The notes under the pieces: model-generated
Databases searched by the model: none
What the model saw: only the letters and a program-made list of their open reading frames with translations
Told to the model about the DNA's origin: nothing
Program-made: the position numbers and the translations under genes
In this document: positions 24,635-34,027 of the stretch, piece by piece
How positions within the stretch are numbered: the first letter of the stretch is position 1
Layout of the letters: each line of letters begins with the position of its first letter
Source: Bacteroidales bacterium
GTDB lineage: Bacteria > Bacteroidota > Bacteroidia > Bacteroidales > JAAYJT01
Direction of reading: 5' to 3'
NCBI GenBank assembly: GCA_012522795.1
Contig: JAAYJT010000097.1
Location: 1-37,126, forward strand
Length of the DNA: 37,126 bases

Positions 24635-27600
24635 TTAAAATGTAATATCTAAACTAAATCCATAACTGGTGGTTTGAGGAAGTGAGAATCTCTCAAATGC
24701 GCCTCCCATGTTAGTATTACCCTGCGAAGTTTCCGGATCAAGGTTGCGTAAAGCAGACCAGATGAGAATATTTCTGGCAAATACAGAAATGCCGGCAGTG
24801 GCAGTTTTATATATGTTTTTAGGAAGTTTATATTTTAGCGCAATTTCACGTAATTTAACAAAGGAATTTTCATGAACATAAAATTCATCAATATCTCCAA
24901 GCCTATCAGAATATAACTTCTGAATAGCAAGAGGATCTGTAGGACCACCTCTAACAATATCATTGGGAGTACCATCATCTTTTACACCTTTAAAAATAAA
25001 AGTTGATTCTCTGTCTTCAGTAACTTTCGACATGCCATAAAGATCAAGCAATCCATTTGATCCTGAATACATATGCCCCCCTTGTTTCCATTCAAAAACA
25101 GCACTTAATGAAACTGATTTATATGAAAAAGCTGTTGTACCGCCTAAAATAAAATCGGGTGAAACTTCACCAATTACAGCTGGTTCACCAGGCATCGGGA
25201 AACCATGATCCCATGCACCGGGATTATCTATAACAACAATATTTCCATTATCGTCACGCACAAATGAAGTACCGTATATAACAGGAAAAGTATTACCAAT
25301 ACCAGCACGAACCTGAGGAGTTACGAATCCACCCAAAAATATACTCTCAACTCCGGAAGCAAGCTTGTCAACCATATTTGTAATCTTTGTAAAGTTAAAG
25401 TTTAAATCCCATTGAAAATCGCTTGTTCTTACAGGTGCTGTATAAAGAATAATTTCATGAACATCTGTAGTAACGGCACCACCATTCATTATAAGTTGTC
25501 CAGATCCGGTTGAACCTGCAAGTGGCACTGGGAAGATTTGATCAGTAATATTTTGTTTTGAATATGTATAATCAATTCCTAATCTGTTGTTCAGGAATTT
25601 AAGATCAAATCCAAATTCATATGAAGAAGTATTCTGAGGTTTCAAATTGGGGTCGTAAAGTGAATAACTTGGAATATAAGCTCTTACTCCTCCAATTGGA
25701 TACTTTATTGGCTCACCCAGCCAAAACCCTCCACTGTATGTGGGGGTGACAAAGTAATTTTCATAATAGTTTCCTGCCTGTCCGACTTCAGCATACGAAG
25801 TCCTTAATTTTGCAAATGATAACCAACCAAGATTTTTCAAAGGTTCAAGCTCAGATGCTACAAATGAAAGGGACGCCGAAGGATAGAAAAAGGTTCTGTT
25901 TCCTCTTGGCATTGTTGAAACAACGTCATTTCTGCCGGTAGCATTAAGATAAATCATTGATTTCCATGAAAGTGATAAACTTCCAAAAACTCCAACTGTC
26001 CTGTTAGCCCATTGAAACTCATCGGCAGAAACTACACTGGCATTATTTATATGGTTCCATCCCGGGAAAATAAAGTTTTGACCATTATCTGAATAACCTT
26101 TTGAATTAGAATGATTTAACTCATTACCTACTAAAAAGTTGAAATCAAAATCTTCATTTATTAACCAATCAAATGAAGCTGTGAATAATGAATTGAATAT
26201 TGTGCTTGTGGTTCCATAATTATCAATTTCACCCTGTGAATTATTCCTGCTACCATAACCAAATATATCCTGTAAGTGTGTTGTATAATTATCAGCACCA
26301 AGCTGATAGCGAAGCTTTAAGTTCATGTTATTTGCAATGTCGGTTTTGAAACTAACAAATGCATTTCCAAAAAAACGTCCGGTTTTTTCGTTAAATGTAT
26401 TATTATGTTCTACCCAATATGCATTATCAAAAGAACCGCCACGATAATAAATTTGTCGAGTAGGTTCACCCGGCCAATGGTAAGGGATCTCTTTCAAATT
26501 GTAACTTGAAGGTGCTGACAAAACTCCAGCAAGCGAACCATCATTAGCACCTGATAACTTATCAATATTAATATCGGAATAATTTGCCGAAAAACCAACA
26601 TCGAAATAGCTGTTCAGCTTTCTTTCGGCATTAGCTCTAACATTGTAACGCGTCATACCTGTGTTTAAAGCAATCCCTGTTTGATCTGTGTTGCTGAAAC
26701 CAAGAGAGAAATTGCCTCCGCTTGTGGCTTGAGATACATTAATAGTATTGGTCATAGTATAACCAGTTCTGAAATAGTCATCCCAATTATTGTAAACAGC
26801 AGGATATACCCATGGATCAAGACCAGCCTGTTCAAGCTGAAATACTCTGTACATGCCGGGTTTGCCATTATTATCTCCGCCAAATGTAGGATCCTTAGGC
26901 AGATCAATAATTTTTGTACCCCATGATGTAGAAGCATTGTAAGCATAATTTCCATTGGTACCCTGCGAATATATTGTTTGATAATCAGGGGTTCTGGAAA
27001 CTACATCAAAGCTACTGTTATGACCAATGGTAACAACAGGTCTACCCACTTGAAGATTCTTACCGCTCTTTGTTGTAATAATTATAACACCATTGGAAGC
27101 ACGGATTCCATATAGCGCTGCCGCTGCTTGTCCTTTAAGAACTTCAATGCTTTCAATATCAGCCGGATTGATGTCAATTGCTCTGTTCGAAATGTCAGCG
27201 CCAGTTACACTATTTCCGGTTGAATATATTGGATTTGAAGCAATTGGCATTCCATCAACAACATACAAAGGAGCATTGTTTCCGGTAAAGGAACGTGCAC
27301 CTCTGATCTGAAACTGTGAAGATGCTCCGGGCATACCGCTTGAAGGCTTAATATCAATACCGGCAACTTTACCTTGTAGTGAGCCTAATAAGCTTACGTT
27401 TCCGGTACGGGCAATATCCTGATTATCAACTGACTGAACTGCATAACCGAGAGATTTACTTTCACGGCTGATCCCCAACGCTGTAACAACAACACCTTCG
27501 ATGTCCAAAACTTCAGGCTGCATAACTACATTAATAACTGTGCGTCCTGAAATTGCGACTTCCTGAGTAACCATACCAACGAAACTAAATACCAAAGTTA

Positions 27601-27802
27601 GTGCATCATCTGGCACTGATAAGGCATATTTCCCGTTTAAATCTGTTACCGTTCCAATGGCAGTTCCTTTAACTCTAACAGAAACCCCAGGAATATCACT
27701 ACCATCATCGGCATTCGTAACAATACCTGTAATTGTTCGCTGTGCGAACATAGCCTGCACCGTAAATAGCATGCAGACTAGTAGAAAGGTAAATTTTCTC
27801 AT
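24635..27802 (-). CDS. SusC/RagA-type TonB-dependent receptor, operon 1
   Basis: This 1055-residue outer-membrane receptor has a signal peptide (about 1-20), a carboxypeptidase-regulatory-like domain (about 21-95), a TonB-box-like VVVTALGISRES segment (103-114), a plug (about 115-245 with QIRGARSFTGNNAPLYVVDG and ADIESIEVLKGQAAAALYG) and a long beta-barrel ending in Phe. The ALGISRESKSLGYAVQ form is the variant often paired with SusD-like_2 proteins, as here. Its N-terminal 50 residues are strongly similar to the SusC at 30034-33111, and the two genes share upstream leader blocks. It imports a TonB-powered substrate that cannot be named from sequence alone. Confidence 0.93.
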   Translation of the reverse strand: MRKFTFLLVCMLFTVQAMFAQRTITGIVTNADDGSDIPGVSVRVKGTAIGTVTDLNGKYALSVPDDALTLVFSFVGMVTQEVAISGRTVINVVMQPEVLDIEGVVVTALGISRESKSLGYAVQSVDNQDIARTGNVSLLGSLQGKVAGIDIKPSSGMPGASSQFQIRGARSFTGNNAPLYVVDGMPIASNPIYSTGNSVTGADISNRAIDINPADIESIEVLKGQAAAALYGIRASNGVIIITTKSGKNLQVGRPVVTIGHNSSFDVVSRTPDYQTIYSQGTNGNYAYNASTSWGTKIIDLPKDPTFGGDNNGKPGMYRVFQLEQAGLDPWVYPAVYNNWDDYFRTGYTMTNTINVSQATSGGNFSLGFSNTDQTGIALNTGMTRYNVRANAERKLNSYFDVGFSANYSDINIDKLSGANDGSLAGVLSAPSSYNLKEIPYHWPGEPTRQIYYRGGSFDNAYWVEHNNTFNEKTGRFFGNAFVSFKTDIANNMNLKLRYQLGADNYTTHLQDIFGYGSRNNSQGEIDNYGTTSTIFNSLFTASFDWLINEDFDFNFLVGNELNHSNSKGYSDNGQNFIFPGWNHINNASVVSADEFQWANRTVGVFGSLSLSWKSMIYLNATGRNDVVSTMPRGNRTFFYPSASLSFVASELEPLKNLGWLSFAKLRTSYAEVGQAGNYYENYFVTPTYSGGFWLGEPIKYPIGGVRAYIPSYSLYDPNLKPQNTSSYEFGFDLKFLNNRLGIDYTYSKQNITDQIFPVPLAGSTGSGQLIMNGGAVTTDVHEIILYTAPVRTSDFQWDLNFNFTKITNMVDKLASGVESIFLGGFVTPQVRAGIGNTFPVIYGTSFVRDDNGNIVVIDNPGAWDHGFPMPGEPAVIGEVSPDFILGGTTAFSYKSVSLSAVFEWKQGGHMYSGSNGLLDLYGMSKVTEDRESTFIFKGVKDDGTPNDIVRGGPTDPLAIQKLYSDRLGDIDEFYVHENSFVKLREIALKYKLPKNIYKTATAGISVFARNILIWSALRNLDPETSQGNTNMGGAFERFSLPQTTSYGFSLDITF

Positions 27803-27978
27803 AATTAAAAATTTTTAGTTAGAAATGATTGAACATTAGTTTAATTTGAAAAAAGACAGATTCTTTAATCATGCATATATATTTAGTTTGACATTTTCAA
27901 TATGCGTATAGATTAAGACTTTGCAGAAAATTTTGGCTAAGGTATAACAAAATTATTAACCTGTAACAAAACTTAACA
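27803..27978 (-). promoter_or_regulatory. Conserved leader and putative promoter of susC operon 1
   Basis: The first 176 bases upstream of the ATG share ordered blocks with the leader of the second susC. On the plus strand these are TTAGAAAT (27819-27826), TAGTTTAATT (27837-27846), GCATATATAT (27873-27882), CTAAGGTA (27937-27944) and the 15-base TAACAAAACTTAACA (27964-27978). Read on the minus strand, TACCTTAG could be a -7 box, with TTTG at 27967-27970 as a -33 box 22 bases away. That would leave a leader of about 130 bases. The TTAG ending departs from the housekeeping TTTG, so an alternative sigma factor is possible. Confidence 0.5.
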
Positions 27979-28280
27979 GTTTTTTTTCCTACAAATACTG
28001 TGCTCTGGTTCATTCACAAGTAAAACCCCGGTAAAGTTCCATTATATTTAAAATTACTAACTATCACAGCACCATAAGGTTATTTAATGATATGTTAGAA
28101 CTAAAGAGACTATTATAGTCAATATAAAAAGAAAAAATAATTTCAGAGTTAACTCAAAATTATAAGATAATTTCTGATCTGATTAGTCTTTCTTAGGAAA
28201 AACAACTAATAACCTCTCCTGTGATTTCAAGCAATAAGAGTATTTAAAATTACACTATCCTGTAAAAGTCTCTATAAATA
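27979..28280. other. Intergenic region between the two SusCD operons
   Basis: This AT-rich stretch separates the operon 1 leader from the operon 2 terminator. It contains the 10-base palindrome GAGTTAACTC at 28146-28155 but no open frame, hairpin or promoter that I can support. Confidence 0.35.
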
Positions 28281-28326
28281 TAAAAAAACTAGCCGCCTCA
28301 AAAATTAAGATGATGAGACGGCTAGT
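28281..28326 (-). terminator. Rho-independent terminator of SusCD operon 2
   Basis: ACTAGCCGCCTCA (28288-28300) pairs with TGAGACGGCTAGT (28314-28326) with one mismatch or wobble in 13 and a 13-base loop. On the minus strand the GC-rich stem is followed directly by seven T residues (complement of the A run at 28282-28288). It lies about 70 bases after the susD stop, as expected for the end of this operon. Confidence 0.85.
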
Positions 28327-28396
28327 TCTATACTGGTAAACCACTGTTATTCAGCAGGGATTAGATAAATAATTAATCATTTGTTGTGTTGATGCA

Positions 28397-30013
28397 TTAA
28401 TACCCAGGATTCTGCTGTTCAGCAAGCTTTGGATTTGCATTTATTTCATCTTGCGGAATTGGCCATAAAAACAGGTGGCTATCATAAGGAATAGCATATA
28501 ATAATTCACCACTGTATGGTCCTTTCAAATTACCGGAAGCATCAAATAATTCAAACTCTTCTGCTGGTGCAAAACCAGTCTGAACTTTTCCTGGTACACC
28601 GGCTATAGGGAAATACGGACAGTGTTGTAATCTATGAATATCAGGAAAACGACGTCCTTCCATAGCCAGTTCAATACGTCTTTCAATTAAAACAGCATTA
28701 AGTAATTCCTTATTATCAGCAAAATCTGAAGCTTTATAGCTTTGTGTTGTAGGATCAGCCAATGAGCGATCGCGAACCACGTTCAGATAGGTCAATGCAT
28801 CGCCAACCTGATTTTCTCTTGCATAAGCTTCTGCAAGGTTAAGTATTACTTCAGCATATCTCATCATGGGAGATAAATCAGTATAACCTACATCATCTTT
28901 GTATTTATGAGTGTAAATAACTCCATTTGCTTCTTTAAAAACCATATTAGGTTCATCACGCCTTTTATCATCGGGCAACCATGACGGATTTCTCCATAAT
29001 ATAGGGCTATGGCTTATTAAAAGTCTGCGCTTATATTGTGAAGCCAAAGCTCCGTTAACACTTGGATAATTTGTTTCCGAATTTTCCATGCCAAAAATAT
29101 ATTCATCTGAACCGTAGTTATTAGTAAACACAGTCCATGGCTCAGCTCCAAGTGCATAATGACCGGCATATACTCCACCGGCAACAAATTTGCTTGCTTC
29201 CTGAATAACTTTAGCGTGATCCCACACATGCTGATATACGCGTGCTTTTAAAGCAGCAGCAGCTCCTTTTGTTCCTTTTGAAACCTTTTGATTACCTGAC
29301 CGGGCTGACTTTAATGGAAGGTATTGCTCAGCCAGATCAAGATCTTCGATGATCCACTGATAACACTCACCAACAGAATGTCTGCCTGTTACAAAACCTT
29401 CATCAATGGTTCCAAGAGTAGTAAATGGTTTTTTATGATAAGGCACTCCCAAGTGAGAAGCATCTGCTGTGTGCTTATAGGGTCTGGCAAAATGAATTAG
29501 CAGTTCATGGTAAGATGCCGCTCTGAGCAATAAGGCTTCACCCAGATATTCATTAGCCTGTTCTACGGATATAATGCCTTCTTCACCAGCTTTCTGAACT
29601 CCTTCGGCAACTATATTTATCCGATTAATAAGACGATAGGTATCGTTCCAGTAGAATACATTATTGGCGGTAGTTGAATTATATGTACCCATATAGGTAA
29701 TTTGATAAAACGCCTGAGTATTCACAACATCCTCGCCACGATTATCGCCCTGCTGAACAAAAGCTGCTCCAAACGGATATCCGCGAAGTCCATCGCCTGT
29801 AGGCAATCTGTACTGTCCAACCTGAGCGGCTTCGTACATACCATTAACAGCAAGAGCAATCTTTTCAGGTGTATCAAAGGCAACATTTTCGGAGATCTGA
29901 TTATAAGGCACCAGATCTAGTACATCTTTTTCGCATGAAGTAAAGAAAATTCCAAAAGCAAAAAATGATGCGAAAAGTAATAGCAAGCTTTTATTATATT
30001 TATTCTTTTTCAT
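28397..30013 (-). CDS. SusD/RagB family lipoprotein, operon 2
   Basis: The 538-residue lipoprotein has a lipobox FTSC (Cys27) followed by EKDVLDLVPYNQIS, the standard start of canonical SusD proteins. It has the SusD N-terminal TPR region (VNGMYEAAQ, YRLINRINIVAEG, GEALLLRAASYHELLIHFARPY) and the RagB/SusD C-terminal region (LNLAEAYARENQ, IERRIELAMEGRRFPDIHRL, ending FLWPIPQDEINANP). It caps the SusC barrel encoded 20 bases upstream and should sit on the cell surface. It belongs to a different subfamily from the operon 1 SusD, so the two operons are not a simple whole-operon duplication. The substrate is unknown. Confidence 0.93.
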   Translation of the reverse strand: MKKNKYNKSLLLLFASFFAFGIFFTSCEKDVLDLVPYNQISENVAFDTPEKIALAVNGMYEAAQVGQYRLPTGDGLRGYPFGAAFVQQGDNRGEDVVNTQAFYQITYMGTYNSTTANNVFYWNDTYRLINRINIVAEGVQKAGEEGIISVEQANEYLGEALLLRAASYHELLIHFARPYKHTADASHLGVPYHKKPFTTLGTIDEGFVTGRHSVGECYQWIIEDLDLAEQYLPLKSARSGNQKVSKGTKGAAAALKARVYQHVWDHAKVIQEASKFVAGGVYAGHYALGAEPWTVFTNNYGSDEYIFGMENSETNYPSVNGALASQYKRRLLISHSPILWRNPSWLPDDKRRDEPNMVFKEANGVIYTHKYKDDVGYTDLSPMMRYAEVILNLAEAYARENQVGDALTYLNVVRDRSLADPTTQSYKASDFADNKELLNAVLIERRIELAMEGRRFPDIHRLQHCPYFPIAGVPGKVQTGFAPAEEFELFDASGNLKGPYSGELLYAIPYDSHLFLWPIPQDEINANPKLAEQQNPGY

Positions 30014-30033
30014 TTTTCAACATTTTTTAAGGT

Positions 30034-33000
30034 TTATAAACTGAAATTAATACCAAAAACAAAAGTTCTTTGTCTTGGAGTTCCATTATAATCATATCCA
30101 TCTTCTCTTTCCATTTCAGGGTCTACACCGGTATAATCAGTAATCATGAATAATTCAGAGCCTGAAACAAATACTCTTAATCCATTAATGCCAACACGAC
30201 TTAGCAAATGTTTAGGAAAGGTATAACCTAAAACAAGGTTCTGCAGTTTCAGGAAATCAGCCTTTTCAACAAAACGTCCGCTGGTTTCATTCTGGCGATT
30301 AATGAAATTGGTCTGTCCATACCAAAGTTTTGGTGTCCAGCCATCACCGGGTTTATCAGGGCTTTGCCATCTTTCAAGCATTTCAGAACCAAAGTTTGTA
30401 AATGTATTTGAAAGTAGATCGGCTCTGGTACGATTCATTATATAATTACCACCTGAAAAACGGAAGAGCATTGAGAAATCAAAGTTTTTGTATTTCAAAT
30501 CTGAAGTTATAGCGCCAAAATATGTTGGAAGTGATGAACCAAAAACCTTTCTGTCGGATGCAGCAAGTGTGGCTGCTTGTGAAACATCTTCAGGATCGTT
30601 GGGATCATATACTCTGTAAGTTTGATTTGCAATATTACCCTGAACCATAGTTCCGTCAGCCTTGCGGTATATCGGATTGCCATTGGCTTTATTTACACCT
30701 ACATAATCATAACCATAAACTGAACGTATGGATTCTCCTACATCAATTATGGTATAGGTAAGAATAATTGGCTTGTCATCAACAAGTGAAGTTACTTCAT
30801 TCTTTGTCAATGTGAGATTAACACCAACATTCCAGGATAGATCACGAGTGCTTAATACTCTGGCATCAACTGAGAACTCATGACCTGAGTTTCTCATAGT
30901 TCCTATATTTCTGTACACATAGTTCCCGGGAACACCAAACGAAGGAGGAGTAGGTGCCTGAAGGATAAGACCGTCAAGATCATTAAGGAAATAATCGTAG
31001 GTTAAAGTGAATTTCCCATCAAGAATTGAAGCATCCAGACCAATATCATATTTATTACTTGTTTCCCATAATAACTGATCATTACCCATTTGAGCAAAGG
31101 CAATACCTGTATAATCAGCATATCTGACACCCGAGTACAAACCCAGATATGGATAATTTCCAATGAAAGAGTTACCAACCTCAGCATAAGAAGCTCGTAT
31201 CTTCAGATCGGAAATAAAATTCACATTCTCCATAAAACCTTCGCGTGAAACAGTCCATCCAACTGAAACTCCCGGGAAGAAACCCCATCTGTTGTCTTTT
31301 GGTAAAGCTGACAAGCCATCGTAACGTGATGATAACTGAATAAAATATTTACTATCATAATTATAGCTCAAACGTCCGGCATAGGAAAGAATCCCATTAC
31401 CGGTCATACTACCCGATGAAAGTTGTGTTGAATATGAACCACCAATAACACCATACCTGAAATGAGGATCGGAAATATTGGTTCCACCGGCAAAGAAATA
31501 GTTGTAGTTTTGCTTTTGAGCTTCCTGAACCAATGTTGCACTGAGATTATGAATATCAGCAAAAGATTTGTTAAATGACAAAATGTTCTGAATATTCCAT
31601 ATCAGAAAATTGGTTTGGGTATTATATATTCTTCCTTTTACTGATGCACCATCACCATGGATAGGGTTCCAGTACAAAAGACCTTCGGTCATTGAAAGGT
31701 CAACACCTATCTGTGAGCGGAAATTAAGAAATGGCAATAAATCCGCTGCACCATAAACGCTCATTGTACCTCTGTTTACTTTTGAACCATAAACATTGTT
31801 CTTCAATGTATACATAATATTGGGAAGGTTATCATCAATAGTCTGAAGATTCTCCCCGCGACCTACCAATTGTGGATTTACAAGGTCAATATTATAGCCG
31901 GTAGGATGATCAGGATTATAAATAGGAGTATTAGGAAGTTGTCTTATTGCTGAGAAAACATTACCCGACAATGAGTTTTCTCCAGTATTTTGGCCATTAT
32001 ACTGAGTACGGGCAAGATTTGCACCTGCACCAAATGTGATGGCTTTCGTAACTTTCTGGTCAAGGTTAGCACGGAATGTAAACCGGCTCATATCGTTAGG
32101 TATTGTAACGCCTTCCTGATCAGAATAACCCACTGAGAAATAATATCCGGTTTGTGGTGTTGAACCTGACAAAGAAATTATATGGTCTTGCTGGAATGCA
32201 TTGCTCCTAAGAACCTCTTTCTGCCAGTCGGTATTAAGTCCGGTTGCTATAGCAGGGCTTGTTCTACCTGCATTTTCAAACATTTCAGCAGTCAATTCAA
32301 GAAATTCTGTTTCATTAGTCAAATCAAACAGTCTGACGGGTTGTGCAATACCAAAATAATTACTATAATTCAACTGGAATTTTCCGGCTGTCCCTCTCTT
32401 GGTTGTAATAAGAATTACACCATTAGCAGCTCTTGAACCATAAATAGCAGTTGCTGAACCATCTTTTAATACTTCAATTGATTCAATGTCTGCCGGATTT
32501 ATATCTCCAAGAGCGTTAGTAGAAGCGTATCCTCCAACATCTCCGGTAAGGATTGGAATACCATCAACAACAATAAGAGGGTAGGTACCGGATGTTATTG
32601 ATCCAACACCCCTGATACGAATTCTTGGTACCTCACCAAGTACACCGGTCTGCGATGTGATCTGAACTCCGGTAGAACGACCCAGCAATTGGGATTCAAA
32701 GCTGGGAGTTGCTATTTTAGCAAGTTCATCTCCACGAATTGATGTAATCGAACCAGTAACCTCTCTTTTTCTTTGAGTTCCATAACCAATAACAACCAAT
32801 TCTTCAAGAGTGGTTGCTTCAGGTTGTAAAACAACATCAATAACCGAGCGCCCTAAAATCTGAATCTCTACGGTTTGAAAACCAATAAAACTAAACATCA
32901 GGCTGACAGCATCGGCAGGAACAGTAAGAACATACTTACCATTGGCATCAGTAACAGCGCCAGTGGTAGGTGCGCCCTTAACAACAACAGAAACACCTGG

Positions 33001-33111
33001 TATTCCTTGGTTGTCTTCTGAACTGGTGACAACACCAGTGATAGTTCGCTGTGCGAATATAGCCTGTGCTACCAGCAGCATACAGGCCAGCAAAAAAGTA
33101 AATTTTCTCAT
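30034..33111 (-). CDS. SusC/RagA-type TonB-dependent receptor, operon 2
   Basis: This 1025-residue receptor has a signal peptide (about 1-20), a carboxypeptidase-regulatory-like domain (about 21-97), the classic SusC segment LEELVVIGYGTQRKREVTGSI-like at about 102-120 that acts as the TonB box region, a plug (about 120-235 with RIRGVGSI, YPLIVVDG, IESIEVLKDGSATAIYGSRAANG) and a C-terminal barrel ending in a Phe-rich strand and Leu. The signal peptide and first domain are close to those of the other SusC, while the barrels look distinct. It is cotranscribed with the downstream susD, which begins 20 bases later. Confidence 0.94.
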   Translation of the reverse strand: MRKFTFLLACMLLVAQAIFAQRTITGVVTSSEDNQGIPGVSVVVKGAPTTGAVTDANGKYVLTVPADAVSLMFSFIGFQTVEIQILGRSVIDVVLQPEATTLEELVVIGYGTQRKREVTGSITSIRGDELAKIATPSFESQLLGRSTGVQITSQTGVLGEVPRIRIRGVGSITSGTYPLIVVDGIPILTGDVGGYASTNALGDINPADIESIEVLKDGSATAIYGSRAANGVILITTKRGTAGKFQLNYSNYFGIAQPVRLFDLTNETEFLELTAEMFENAGRTSPAIATGLNTDWQKEVLRSNAFQQDHIISLSGSTPQTGYYFSVGYSDQEGVTIPNDMSRFTFRANLDQKVTKAITFGAGANLARTQYNGQNTGENSLSGNVFSAIRQLPNTPIYNPDHPTGYNIDLVNPQLVGRGENLQTIDDNLPNIMYTLKNNVYGSKVNRGTMSVYGAADLLPFLNFRSQIGVDLSMTEGLLYWNPIHGDGASVKGRIYNTQTNFLIWNIQNILSFNKSFADIHNLSATLVQEAQKQNYNYFFAGGTNISDPHFRYGVIGGSYSTQLSSGSMTGNGILSYAGRLSYNYDSKYFIQLSSRYDGLSALPKDNRWGFFPGVSVGWTVSREGFMENVNFISDLKIRASYAEVGNSFIGNYPYLGLYSGVRYADYTGIAFAQMGNDQLLWETSNKYDIGLDASILDGKFTLTYDYFLNDLDGLILQAPTPPSFGVPGNYVYRNIGTMRNSGHEFSVDARVLSTRDLSWNVGVNLTLTKNEVTSLVDDKPIILTYTIIDVGESIRSVYGYDYVGVNKANGNPIYRKADGTMVQGNIANQTYRVYDPNDPEDVSQAATLAASDRKVFGSSLPTYFGAITSDLKYKNFDFSMLFRFSGGNYIMNRTRADLLSNTFTNFGSEMLERWQSPDKPGDGWTPKLWYGQTNFINRQNETSGRFVEKADFLKLQNLVLGYTFPKHLLSRVGINGLRVFVSGSELFMITDYTGVDPEMEREDGYDYNGTPRQRTFVFGINFSL

Positions 33112-33278
33112 AATCTCATTGATTTTGATTAGAAATTGTTTAACACTAGTTTAATTAATAAATAAATTACTCAAGCATATATATTGAATTTAACATAGCC
33201 ACCATACTAAGAAATTACCGCCTCGAGAAAATTTGCGCTAAGATATAAAATAATATTTGATTTTAACAAAACTTAACA
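33112..33278 (-). promoter_or_regulatory. Conserved leader and putative promoter of susC operon 2
   Basis: On the plus strand the blocks shared with the first susC leader are TTAGAAAT (33129-33136), TAGTTTAATT (33147-33156), GCATATATAT (33175-33184), CTAAGATA (33238-33245) and TAACAAAACTTAACA (33264-33278). Read on the minus strand, TATCTTAG could serve as a -7 box, with TTTG at 33267-33270 as a -33 box 21 bases away. Distances from the ATG agree with the first copy to within about ten bases, so the arrangement is conserved, not only the words. Confidence 0.5.
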
Positions 33279-33353
33279 AATTATTTTAAAAAATGGCAAT
33301 ATGATGATAGAACCTAAGAAAAAGCAATTCAATTAATCATCTTTAACATACTG

Positions 33354-33921
33354 TTACCCAATACTTCCAATTACATTTTCAACCTCAATAAAAACCTCAT
33401 ATGACTTAACCAGATTTTTCATTTTATTATGATCCAGATACAAAATATGGTCAACATCCAGAAATTCAAATTATTTTCTTAACACTTCACGTACCTTATT
33501 TGTTCCGACACTATATATAATATATTAAGGAGTTTCATATTTTTCTCTCAGATCCCGGACTGACGCCATAAACTCAATGCCAAGAATCAAGAATATCAAG
33601 AGCATTATCAAGAGTCTTAAAATTCTTTAAAGCAGTATTCATTCCCATTAAAACAAAGTCTTCCTGGTCTGCAGCATGATTATAGATTAGGTATTTTTGA
33701 AAATCCTTTACCTGATCGTCATTAAGTACGACTTCTGAAAATTCGCCAAAACAGGTATTTACACCGTACATTATTTCTTTGGCAACAATTTTCTTTTCAA
33801 GCACTGCACGACATGAATTAATACGTTTTTCTGTATCAGGGAGCAGTTCCACTTTCTCATGAAACCTTGCAATTTTAATAAGGTTCTCAACACTAAGATT
33901 GGCTCTGGCAATAGTAATCAT
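33354..33921 (-). pseudogene. Decayed histidine ammonia-lyase gene
   Basis: The 5' part (33921 downwards) encodes the normal N-terminus of an aromatic amino-acid/histidine ammonia-lyase: MITIARANLSVENL, EIMYGVNTCFGEFSEVVL and FQKYLIYNHAA. The sequence then jumps, in frame, to the family's C-terminal region: DQEDFVLMGMNTALKNF, then DNALDIL. A duplicated ATTCTTG causes a frameshift to a stop at 33574-33576. In the shifted frame it resumes as LGIEFMASVRDLREKYETP, and beyond a TAA as GTNKVREVLRK, then FLDVDHILYLDHNKMKNLV and EVENVIGSIG. The catalytic core with the MIO-forming Ala-Ser-Gly is absent: only about 190 of some 500 codons remain. The N-terminal Cys in NTCFGEF replaces the usual Gly. Confidence 0.85.
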
Positions 33922-34027
33922 AGTTAAGAAATTCACGAATTATTGTTATTATTTGATTTACAAAATTCTCCCCTGTTTACTAATAAACCCTGTTATCATT
34001 GAAATTGATATTAGCATTTCATTTACA

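Noticed and set aside
33574-33936. 120-codon open frame as a small hypothetical gene
   Set aside because: Both parts match separated regions of histidine ammonia-lyase, and the remaining C-terminus continues beyond the frameshift, so it is part of a pseudogene.
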